Below are positions 33,202 through 43,262 of a DNA stretch of 64,000 nucleotides, one piece after another. Position 1 is the stretch's first letter, and every line of letters starts with the position of its first letter. A program made the position numbers and the translations under genes. Source of the stretch: Astrothelium macrocarpum (taxonomy: Eukaryota > Ascomycota > Dothideomycetes > Trypetheliales > Trypetheliaceae); the NCBI GenBank assembly GCA_021030915.1, contig JAGEMR010000068.1, positions 96,465 through 160,464 on the forward strand, given 5' to 3'. The notes under the pieces were generated by a model that worked only from the letters and a program-made list of their open reading frames with translations, was not told where the DNA came from and did no database searches.

Positions 33202-35059
33202 CTACTGTCCCTCTTCATCAACCCGTCCCGGACAACACTTCTTCCCATCCCCACAGTCATCTTCGCACTCCAACAAACACGAATTCGCGTTCTCACACAA
33301 ACTCCCCGGCGCACTCCCCACCTTCGCCTTCCCACCGACACCATCCCCCACCGCCCCATCAAACTCCCCATCCTCCCCATCGCTCCCCCCTCCAACTAAC
33401 GAATGCTCATGTCCCGGGTCCAAGCAAAACTCCGGCTGGATCGTGCTCGAATGGATCCCATACTCATGCAAACACCGCCTCACCCCACGCGCAAGCCCCA
33501 TATACCGCCTGCTCCCCTCGCCCTTGAAATCAAACGCCACCTGCACATGCAACGACGCAATCAGCGTGGTATCCGTGAGCTGCCACACATGCAGATGGTG
33601 ACAGCTGACGATCCCGGGGAGGCGCTCGATGTCGGCTTTGATGTCGTCGATGCTGAGGTGCTCCGGCACGGCCTGCAGCAGGATGCGACTCGCGGCTTTG
33701 CACAGCGGCACCGCGGACCCGAGGATGATGATGGTGATGAGTAGCGAGATGGCCGGGTCGAGGTAGAAGCGCCACGACCAGCGCGTGAGCCAGATGAAGA
33801 GCGCGGATGCGATGACGCCGAGGTTGCCGAGCGCGTCGCCGAGCACGTGCAGGAAGACGCCGCGCATGTTGAGGTCGCCGTGGGAGTGGCCGTGGCTGGA
33901 TTTCGGGGAGGCGGAGGCGGGTTGGGTGTGCTTGTGGTCTTTGTGGAAGGCGAGGTTGGAGAGACCGGAATTGGTGTGGTGGTGAGCGTGGCGATGGGAG
34001 CGGGTGGAGATGGTTCCGTTGTTGTTGTTGTCCTTGTTGAGGAGGGCTTCTTGTTCGTTGACTTCGTAGGCTTCATTTGCGTCGTCGTTGACTGCTTCTT
34101 CATCGGTGTTGTCGTTGCTGGATTCGGGGGAGTCGTCCTTGAAACGCGCGGCAGAAATGATTTCTTTACGCCAAGAGGATGGATGATAGATGTTAATATC
34201 CTCGGGGGTGGAATATGCTCGGCTTCCTGAGCTTCTTCTATGTTGGCCTCGTTGAGACTGTATCAGGGGCGTGGTCTCATCGAATGCTATCTGACGTCGA
34301 TTACCTGCCGATGCATTTCGTGAGTGGAAGTTGCCATGTTTTTTGGGCGACTTCCGTGTTTGAGGCCAATTTGCAACTCTGGTTTGGGGAAGCACATCTG
34401 CAATATTGCCTCTCTCGTCTGCAATGTCATCTGTAGCTTTTCGCACCCCGTTACCAGTGCCCTCTTCTGCCGACGTCAAATCGCCCTCTTCATTGTGTGC
34501 ATGACTGTGTTCTTCTGGTCCGTGTCCGTGTCCGTGACTGTGTTCATGGAACAGAACAAGGCCAAGGATATTTGAAAGAAGTCCGCAACAGCCAACTATC
34601 AATACCAGCTTAGGGTGGGAAACTTCCTGCGGCTCGACGAAACGTTGTATGGCCTCCAGAAAGATGGATAGACACAAAGCGACAAGAAATACACCATTAA
34701 CAAGAGCACCAAGTGTTTCGGCACGTTGCCAGCCGTAAGTGTACATTTTCGAGCTCTTTTGATTGGCCACCTTGACTGCCCAGAGACCGACGCATAGTGA
34801 AATAACATCGTTGAGCTTGAAGCATGAGTTAGCTTTGAATCCCAAAAAGAAAGCTGGATTGAGAGAACATACCATGTGAAAAGAATCTGCTACAAGGGCC
34901 AAAGAGTGAACGGCATAGCCTTGTGGAATTTTATTGTTAGTTCTACACGGCTTCAGGAGGTCACAGTAATCCAGGCTTACCAATTATGAGTTCAAGGAGG
35001 AAGAAAGCTGCGTCAATGCCCAGAAGTATGCATATGCGGGTCGACTTGGAGAGGGCCAT
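33202..35059 (-). CDS. Cation diffusion facilitator, ZRC1/COT1-type zinc transporter
   Basis: Exons 35059..34981, 34919..34873 and 34815..33202 give 579 residues starting MALSKSTRICILLGID. Intron 2 (57 bp, GTATGT...GCTTCAAG) has no stop in frame and is easily missed. Six transmembrane helices are expected. The metal-site motifs are HSLALVADSFHM (HxxxD, helix II) and HVLGDALGNLG (helix V). A long His-rich cytosolic loop contains HEHSHGHGHGPEEHSHAH and further HRHAHHH and HGHSHGD clusters. The C-terminal domain (VSCHHLHVWQL, ASLHVQV) is the ferredoxin-like CDF tail. By homology it sequesters Zn (and Co) in the vacuole by proton antiport. The 3' half (33300-34000) has strongly GC-rich codons. 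Confidence 0.92.
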
Positions 35060-35643
35060 TGTGGGCGACAAAGTGGAGCGGACGTACTTCTTTTACGAAG
35101 CGTTCAGATCAAAGCGTTCCAGTGCATGAGTGGGGAGATATGAGGGATAAATGGGAGCGAGTGAGGTTTTTTGCGATTGGAGGATGCAGATCGTCGCATT
35201 AGAGCTAGGATGACGAAAGACGAAAGGATTTACTGGGCCATTCTTTCTTAGAAATCCTCTGCGAGCCGAACAGCAACGCCACTGCTGCCACTCTGCCGAA
35301 TTCCGCCTCCCTGCGCTGCACGTGGCTGATCAAACACGAGATACGGGCCACCACATCGGGAAAATTTCCCAAGATGCTGGATCTGCCAATATAATCTTAA
35401 AATAAATACCGTACTGCTCTCTATAGAGACCCACTCAACTTCGAAGGGAACGAACAGAACTTTGTCTTATCAGCAATGCCGCGGAATGAGGCCCGATGTG
35501 GGGTACAGGAGTCACCGCAACACAAACATGGATACACCCGTTGACCAGCATTCCACGATCCAATCGTCACAGGCCTACAATCCAAAAAGATTGGAGACGA
35601 TCATGCTGTCAAACAATACACAACATCTACGCTCCGCCAGGAA
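35060..35643. promoter_or_regulatory. Divergent intergenic region between zinc transporter and DUF202 genes
   Basis: Holds both upstream regions. A plus-strand frame from 35462 is open but out of frame with the DUF202 protein, so it was not used. Confidence 0.4.
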
Positions 35644-36304
35644 ATGGAGGAGTCTGAAAACCCAATCGCAACCCCACCTCCAACCCATGGCCGCGACACG
35701 CGCCAAGTCGTAGAAGACGAGAGCGACAACGACGAACGTGAAGCACAAGAGCTGTCTCCGATAACCTTGCAAGTCGGCCAGGAAAACACCTCGGAAGGGT
35801 CGACCGCCGTATATTGTGCTGCAAGCACCGCCAGACAATCATCACGCATCCAACGACATCCACGACGTTGTGACAGGATAAGACGATGGTGGGCAGGGCA
35901 CGTCGCTACTACCGTGCCTCATGATGCACGCCGAGACCATTTGGGTACTGTGCAGTGAAATTTCTAGATGCATGCATTGCGCTGACCAAATGACTCCAGC
36001 AAACGAGCGTACCTTCTTGGGCTATCTGCGCACCTCGCTGGCCTTGTCCGTGCTGGGCATCGTCATCGCCCAGCTGTTCAGGCTGCAGCATACCATTGAT
36101 CCTTCCAAAACTTTCGGCTACTTTATATTGGGGAAACCACTGGCTGCAATACTGGAGGGCACGGCCATGGCCACCGCGTTGATAGGGGCTCATCGATTCT
36201 GGAGGCAGCAGATGGCGATGATGAGAGGGAAGTGTTTAGCTGGTGGGTGGGAGCTTGTAGTTATCGGTGCTGTTGTAATTGTGGTATGTATGCTTGTCAA
36301 ATGA
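35644..36304 (+). CDS. DUF202-domain small membrane protein
   Basis: Exons 35644..35944 and 36000..36304 (55-bp intron, GTACTG, branch GCTGACC, CTCCAG) give 201 residues. Splicing creates RRDHLANERTFLGYLRTSLALSV, the hallmark of DUF202 proteins. Residues 1-80 are charged and disordered. Three membrane helices follow (SLALSVLGIVIAQLF; FILGKPLAAILEGTAMATALIG; ELVVIGAVVIVVCMLV). DUF202 occurs alone in small membrane proteins and in vacuolar transporter chaperone subunits; its function here is unknown. The start is the first in-frame ATG after an upstream TGA. Unspliced annotation would break the hallmark motif. Confidence 0.85.
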
Positions 36305-36499
36305 TAAAGCGATTGTCACCAATTGAGCAATCCGAGGAAAAGTGCTGATAGGAAGCTTAGATAAGTCTTGCTCTATTTGCACTGCTCGTTGGTGTTGATA
36401 TTAGCAAAGACCTTTGACATTCCTACTCAACTAGACATATGCTCTACCGAATGAAGGCTCATAAACAGAGATCGTGGGTAATATGTCTACACCAAATCT

Positions 36500-37435
36500 T
36501 CAAGGGTATATTTGTGCATGGTAACCAGATGGCAGAAATGTGCTCATGTTCTCCAGCCAGACCTGGAACTTTCCCCACGTCGTCTGAGGCTTAGCCCAAA
36601 GGAGCTGCTGTTTCCTCATTTCCACGGCAAGCTGAAAGATATAGTCCAAGCTTTCGCAGAGCGTCTTCGCCTTCTGGACATTGTCACCCCAAACATATAT
36701 GCCATGCCGTCGAACCAAAATGGCATACGTATCTGGATATCTCTTAATGGCTTCTTCCAAAGTGGCTTTTAAGTCTTCCTCATGTGCCGTATTCTCAATG
36801 ATAGGTATTCTTAAACGGTCGTAGTATCCTAGGTTGCCTTGTTTCCCCTTTCCTTTTGGAACGCCTTTGATCTGTTCGATACATTCAATCTCAAAGCAGG
36901 CGTCCTTGCCAAGGTCTCTTTCCACTAGCAGAGTGACAAGGACAGCCCATTGAGAGTGAGTGTGAATACAGCAGCCAGCACCTTGGTCGTAGGCTGCTAG
37001 GAAGAGTGGTGTACAGGCAGAGGGCTTCAGAACCTAGAATCGGTCAGCTGACATGGATGACGTATTAAACAATCCCCAGTTGGAATTGAATCATACCAGC
37101 GGCTTCCGGAGGTAGTTTCGATTGTAGTAGTCCATAACAAACATGTCTGTAGGCTGCATCATTTCCTTTTGAACTCCTGAAGGAGCAATGAATATATGAT
37201 CGCCATGGCGAATGCTTGTGCCACCTCCAGTACCAGTGACCTGTGTGTCAAAGCATCAGAAAAGTCATGATTGCTTATACTTCAAGTATCATATCAGTAC
37301 CCAGCCCAAGCTATAAAATTTTCGACAGAGCTCGCAAATCAGGTTTGCTGGATGCTCGGCATCATTCGAGAGAACAAGCTCATCCCCGCTGGAGATAGTT
37401 GAAGCTTCGTGCTTGCCATGGATCTCAGCAGCCAT
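36500..37435 (-). CDS. MDE1: MDE1, methylthioribulose-1-phosphate dehydratase
   Basis: Exons 37435..37301, 37240..37097 and 37033..36500 give 270 residues. The class II aldolase/adducin fold shows VTGTGGGTSIRHGDHIFIAPSG, the zinc ligands in CCIHTHSQWAV and RRHGIYVWG, and KPSACTPLF. The enzyme dehydrates methylthioribulose-1-phosphate to diketo-methylthiopentyl-1-phosphate in the cytosolic methionine salvage pathway. The C-terminal 15 or so residues (NMSTFLPSGYHAQIYP) extend beyond what I expect for the yeast enzyme. It converges on the DUF202 gene with about 195 bp between stops. No other salvage gene is adjacent. Confidence 0.93.
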
Positions 37436-37770
37436 GCTAAGCAGTCAAGTCTTGTGCCTATTCGAAAAAGAGGATATGTTAATTCGAAATGACGTGCTCA
37501 AGCTCTTGTAACAAAATTTTGGTGGGGCCAAATTGGCGGGGCAAAGCTCTCCAAAGAATCGTCGACAGGGGTTCCGCATAGCTCCAGATGAACATTGCAG
37601 TGATCGACTGGGCCCATTCTTCTCATTCGGTGGCGCTCCTTGGTTGAGTGTCCTTGGTGGATGTGTAGGAGATCAGCTTATCACAAGGCGCCCACAAGCT
37701 GTCGAATCTAGGATTCCCAAGAGATCCATACGTCCAAAATTGGGTCATCTATGACAATTTGGGCAGCCTA
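37436..37770. promoter_or_regulatory. Upstream region of MDE1 up to the ruined transposon
   Basis: About 335 bp. No element was recognised. A TA dinucleotide at 37769-37770 is the left half of the transposon's target duplication. Confidence 0.45.
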
Positions 37771-37811
37771 CGAGTCAGCCCCACCTTCTGCAACAGCCCA
37801 CCTTTTGCAAC
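37771..37811 (+). repeat. Left terminal inverted repeat of the pogo/Fot-type element
   Basis: Begins CGAGTCAGCCCCACCTTCTG. Pairs with 39882-39922 on the opposite strand, with one C/T mismatch. Confidence 0.88.
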
Positions 37812-37933
37812 AACAGCCCGGATTCGGCACCACCTATTCGAAGGGCCATTGCTCCACCACAAACTAATTATTTTAATATTTGAGCTGGCAGAATTATAGA
37901 ATTGATTTTGGCGAATATTTCTAGCTATAAATT

Positions 37934-39831
37934 CTATTGCCTGAAGCGTTGTGGAAGGTTGCGTATGCGTCCAGATTTAGAGGGTCGCACTGAGATTTTT
38001 GCAGCCGAAACCCTAATTATTACCACCTTAGGGTTTGAAATTTTAGATATAAATGTCAAAGACTTTCGTCTCATCTTTTTTGATGTTTTGGATGTATTGA
38101 ATGGCCCTGTTGAAATGGTTGATGTGATATTTTTCATTTATTTTAAAATAAATTTCTGGCGCTATTTTTTAGCGGCTATTTTCTTTATTATTATTATTTA
38201 TTGATGCCGTTCTTTTGTTATAAATTTCTTAATTTCTTTGAATAGATTTTTCTGAATTTTATTATGTTATTTTTATAATTCCTTCTATCAAATCTTTTTT
38301 TATTCAGTTTCTTTTTCATCAAATCATTATTATATTTTATTCGGAAAGAAGAATTGAATTTATTAAATATCAGTTTTTTTAAATAATGATTTCAGTTTTT
38401 TTTATTAGAATTTAATTAATTAAATAATCTTATAAAGATTAATTATTTCGTGTTTAAATAATTCATATTTTATTATTAAAAAAAATATTATATCAGCGAG
38501 AATTTTATTCTCAAACGAAATCTCGCCATTTTTATAATCTCGAATAAATTGAAGAATATTTTAATAAAAAATGACTATTAGATTTATTAATTCAGAGGTC
38601 TTACGAATCTATCGTTCAGATTCTGGAGATATAATCTGATCTAACATTTCATTAGAATTAAAAAATATTAAATCTGTCTTCCGCCAGCCATTTATTACGT
38701 TCTTCTTAATAAAGGCAGATATCCAAATTTATCAGAAAATAAAAAAGAAATCTTATTTTAAAAAATTAAATAAATCTTGATATTTCGAAATTCATTTATT
38801 CAAATTTTATGAATAATAATTTATAAACGAATTAAAAAGACTGATATTAAAAGATTATAATCAATATATTGAATGAAATAAAAATATTATTAAATGGATA
38901 TTCTTTTTTTAATAAATCTTAAAAAATATCATTATTAAATGACTATTATGATTATCTGATATTAAAAAATGAAATTTTTGATTAAAATCTATTTTTATTT
39001 TGATATATTGATTGAATATTTTATTGAATTATTATAACGTAATTTTATCATTTATTTAATCCGAAAATATATTTATAAAAAAAATATTATATTTCTTTAA
39101 ATCGAAATTATTCATTCATGAATTTTATAAATTATTTATGATAAAATAATAAAATAATATTAATAATAATATTTTATTTTTTATTTTTATATAAACGATC
39201 GTTATAATCCAATCTCAATTATTATTTTCATTTATTTTAAATAATTTATTTTATTCAAAAATTTCGTATATGAATATTCTTTTAAATTTATAAAATTTTT
39301 CGGATAAAAAATTTTTTTTATTTATATTATATATATTTTTGATGAGAATTCTATATTGATTAATTTTTTATTCTATTTATTAAAAATTAATTAAAAAATT
39401 ATTAAATATTTATAATTTACGAATTTGAAATAATTCTTTATATTTCTGGAATTCTTTATCCGAATATATATAAATTCAATTATATTTAAATATTTTAAAT
39501 AAAGAATTTATTGATTTCGAAAAATCCATTTTTTAATCTAATTTTTTTCCGAATAAATTCTAATCATATTTTCGATGAATATTCGAATCATTTTTATTAT
39601 AAAAAATAAATTTTGATACGTAAATTTATTAATATAATTAATTATAGTCTTTTTTTGTGCGAAAGAAAGATTGGCGTTGGTTTCTTTTTATATGATGTGA
39701 ATATCCGCTGTGAGACTTCTAAAATACCGCGATAACGTAAAAGGGTGTATTTTATATTTTTCTATAGTCGCACGTATATTTTTCGCACCTCGCAATTTCA
39801 AATCTGCAATTGCCTCATCGATTGGGGCCAT
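37934..39831 (-). pseudogene. Wrecked pogo/Fot-type transposase
   Basis: At the right end the minus strand reads MAPIDEAIADLKLRGAKNIR and then ATIEKYKIHPFTLSRYFRSL from 39831. This is the N-terminal helix-turn-helix of fungal pogo/Fot-like transposases. At the left end a frame ending at 37934 (SAAKISVRPSKSGRIRNLPQRF) is probably the C-terminus. Everything between is saturated with A/T changes and stops, so the DDE core cannot be read. Certainly non-functional. Confidence 0.75.
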
Positions 39832-39881
39832 GGTGGTGGAGATTGAGGCGTTTGAAATAATTTCGTTGATGCTGGTGGGGC

Positions 39882-39922
39882 GTTGCAGAAGGTGGGCTGT
39901 TGCAGAAGGTGGGGCTGACTCG
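39882..39922 (-). repeat. Right terminal inverted repeat of the pogo/Fot-type element
   Basis: Inverted copy of the left end, reading GTTGCAGAAGGTGGGCTGTT then GCAGAAGGTGGGGCTGACTCG on the plus strand, followed by TA. Confidence 0.88.
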
Positions 39923-40339
39923 TAGTCGTCGAGTCGTTCACCCAACTAGGCTTCGCGGTATTTCTAAAGTCCATTATAACAAAAAGAACTTCACTCGCAA
40001 TCCGCTGCAGGAAATCGTGGCTCTGAGGGCACAAAGCTAGCCAGCTGACTAATGCGGTAAATTACCTCAGTAAAGGAACCACCTGTTCCTCAACGACAGC
40101 GACATGGAGTTTCTTTTCTATCACATCCACACCTTTCAATCAACATGGTTCTCGCGTGCTTTTATTGGCCTCAATCAATTGCCGGAGACTGACGTGAACC
40201 GTCAAGATATCCCAGATTAACAGGATCAGTCCGCAATTCGCCGACCGAAAGCTGTCTGCAATCACCACCTTTTTTGCTAAATGATGAAGCAAATGACAAT
40301 GAACAATTTCCCGAGCGGTAACACTAGTGCCCTTCCTCA
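39923..40339. other. Intergenic between ruined transposon and DUF7708 gene
   Basis: Normal base composition resumes sharply at the transposon end. No gene seen; 3' flank of the DUF7708 gene. Confidence 0.5.
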
Positions 40340-42250
40340 CTACGAAGCTTCTTTGTGCAAATTGGTCAACTCCGATAGCTCCGAAGAAAGTCCAGCTCTA
40401 TTTCTCGCAATCTCTAATTTCACCGCTCTCATCGACACTTCTACATCCTCATCGTCCAATTGAAGCCTCACGAATACTTTCGGACTCTCCTGCTGAAATG
40501 TTGGTGCAACAAATTTGCTCTTTGAAGCGCTGGTGACGAGAAGCTTGAAGTGGACGAAATGGTGACAGTGGCGGGCAATGCGTGATAGTTGGGAAATTAG
40601 TGCGACCGTCTCATCTTTCCACTTGTTACCCTCAAACAAATTGATGGCGTCAATGACGCAGAAAAGTGTCGATATCTTCAACTGGGCAATGAGGGGCTCG
40701 AAAAGTTGAAGTAATGCGTGTGGGTTGCCCCGATCCAGCTCCGCGCTCCAATCTCCATCCAGAAACGCGTAGTCAAACTCCTGAAGACATAGGAGTTGAC
40801 CAATCAGGATCCTGGCAATGCCTAAACCGCCACTGACTGGATCTTGGATACTGTTATGTGCCCCACAAAAGTAGTGGATGGCCGCTACGTGAGAATAGCC
40901 CGTGACGTCTTGCAACAACATAGCGCAGGCCAAACTCATCGGTGAACAGCGTGACATTTCCTGGCCCTCCAGCGGTGCTTCCACGAAGATGGCGTCGGAT
41001 ACCGCAGATGTCAGGAAGTCTCTAACCCGGCCATGCTTGTACATTTTCAGGACCTGGGCCGGAGCACAATTCAATCCCTGGCCAGCTCGCAGCATCGATC
41101 CTGCTTCCTCGATGCAGTGCTCGGGATTGACATCGATAATTTTCCATAAGAACCATTTTTTCGTTCCTTCGGGAAGTCCTTCGCTCGACGCTAAACTGTG
41201 CACACGCTCGAGACCGAGCTGATAGTTTTCCACTTGCATTCGTGTTGCCTGCGATCTTCGCTCCTCTGCTTCTCGTTGCCCTGTATACGACTCAGTCATT
41301 GTGTCTTGTGTTGCTTTGTTTCGACTTACACTCGTTGTTCGACAATAGATCACGGAGCATTTCTCGAATGTTGAGCAGTATGTCTCCTTGGGTCTCCACG
41401 GAGTCGCTGACCTGACGGATATGGAGATCCATTCGACGACCGCGCTCCTGTATTTCTTTGGCCGTGTAGTAAGTCTCGGCAGTTACATTCTCTGTCCGTT
41501 GTATACTAGGCCCCATTGCCTCTGTTACCTGAGCTTCTACTCTCCGCGTTGCAGACGCCGTTTCCACTATTTTGGTCCTCGTTACAATCTTGATTCGTCG
41601 ATCAAATGCCTGTTGCATTTCATCGCAATGATTACAAATTTGATCCACAGTCCCAGCAGGGAGCTTATGTATAGACGCGTGCCGTTCTCCAAAAAAGCCG
41701 TATTTGACTTTCTTCCCTGGAAATGCTCAGCAGGACTCAATGGGAGTTCCATGATACGATACACCTACAAACCGACTCATTCAACAACGAATTGATACTA
41801 GCTTCGATCATCTTGAGTATCGCTACGTAGAGCGATACTGCGGATTCGCGTAGCTCGGGGTCTCCACAGAATTGTCTCAGACTCTGTTCAGAGTCTGCAA
41901 CTATATCAAGGAACCTTTGCAGAGCTGTCAATATCCTTTCGCGCTGAGCACTTCGCCGACCAGCAGCCTGAGTATATCAGCAATCGCAAACGATACTGCC
42001 GTGCTTTGTCGCCTACCTTGAGCAACAGTTTAACGCCCCCGACCATGATTGACATGTTTTTGTCCGTCGGTAGGAGATTGGCCCAGGCCTTTAATGCAAT
42101 TGCATAATCTCCAATTGTACGGCTAAACCTGCGGGCCCTATTTGCTTGATGCATATAGACCTCTTCAGCCTCTTGGACCAGTGCGGCCAAATCCTCCCAG
42201 CTATCACATTCCGTTACCCTCTTGGCCAAAGACGATCCACTTGTTCCCAT
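40340..42250 (-). CDS. DUF7708-type fungal STAND-like protein without an evident P-loop
   Basis: Exons 42250..42017, 41967..41769, 41716..41330 and 41280..40340 give 586 residues; donors GTAGGC, GTAGGT and GTAAGT, acceptors CAG. The N-terminal 150 residues (WEDLAALVQEAEEVYMH...AWANLLP...SIMVGGVKLLLKAAGRR...ERILTALQRFL) fit the DUF7708 domain I recall from fungal NLR-like proteins. A coiled-coil linker follows. The C-terminal half has the NACHT-neighbourhood pattern (IHYFCGAHNSIQDPVSGGLG, LLCLQEFDYAFL, STLFCVIDAINLFEG, FKLLVTSAS). I see no GxxGxGKS Walker A, although a Walker-B-like FCVIDAI is present. It may be an accessory or decayed STAND protein. It is divergent from the AAA+ gene. Confidence 0.75.
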
Positions 42251-43262
42251 GATCGTCTGGTATTCTTGTATTGCTATGCTGAAAACATCCTCGATTCTAA
42301 TACGTTCTCAGTTTATAGGAATAAAGTTCGAGCCTGGAATCTTACTCTGCGAGCTCTGAGCCCTCATGCTGCCCATGCTGCTTCTCATGTATATCCGTCG
42401 CTGATTGTAATCCGCGATCCACATTCGAGAGATAATGATCCACCCATTGCGATGGCAAGGAAGCTCTTCGTAAGGTCATTCCTTCCGCCATGGTGCCATC
42501 CACTCGACATCACCATTTGAGATGTTGCGGTAAGGGATCTTATCTTCGAGATTTCAGATATTCAGTCCAAAATCAAAACTCGGACGTGACTGGAACAAGT
42601 TGAAGCGGGTGGTCAGGCACCATGTGCGAGCCGCTCAAGGGCCAAATCTTGATCATGTAGTGTCGCAAATTGAAGTTGTCTTTTGAATCAGCTCGCTGGT
42701 CTAGCCAATCATGAATTGGACTGTGGAGCAAAATTGGGGGGCCGCGACATGCAACTGTAGGTAACAAGGCAAGGCGGACTCAGGCAGCGTGAACGCCCGA
42801 AGAATTAGAGCGCCTTGCTTTTCAGCTGCTTTTACCTCACGACACGCCAAAATTCAGGGCGAGCTAGAGCCAACGAATTAGTTGGTCTCGTTCAAAGCTT
42901 GCGTTACACAGATCATTCGGCTGATGCCGTTCCAATCGGCATAAGGTTAGCAGACAGGAACAGGTGGGACCTGTGCAAAAAAACACAAGGCAGAAAGGAA
43001 ATGAAGTGTCTGGAATCAGCCTCGTGCGGGGGAGTCATCGAGGATGATGAGGCAGGCAACGAACAAGGCAAACACTCCGAAGCTGAGCACGGGGGCGTGG
43101 GGTGTAGTCGTCTTTGGGGAGATAATGGGTAAGGTCAAAGATGCTTCATGTCTCGTCCACCTTTATTCTCTTCGCATCCTCCAAGTGGCTACCGCAACCA
43201 GTTGTTCCCTGGCCAGCTTATTTTTACAGCAACTCTATTGACCCCGGTTGTCTTTGCACAAG
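42251..43262. promoter_or_regulatory. Divergent intergenic region between DUF7708 and AAA+ genes
   Basis: About 1 kb. Frames at 42815-43132 and others lack support. Presumably contains both promoters. Confidence 0.45.

Larger units (their letters stand above)
37771..39922. mobile_element. RIP-degraded pogo/Fot-type Tc1/mariner element, 2152 bp
   Basis: Flanked by TA at 37769-37770 and 39923-39924. Both ends start CGAGTCAGCCCCACCTTCTG and continue CAACAGCCCACCTT-Y-TGCAAC as inverted repeats of at least 41 bp; the one visible difference is C/T. The repeat itself contains two copies of CCCACCTTYTGCAAC. The ends are ordinary in composition, but about 38200-39660 is almost pure A/T with stops in all frames, the pattern left by RIP. 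Residual coding remains near both ends on the minus strand. Confidence 0.88.

Noticed and set aside
33561..34230. Frames of 180 and 127 codons within the zinc transporter gene
   Set aside because: Out-of-frame readings of the His-rich and GC-rich coding region.
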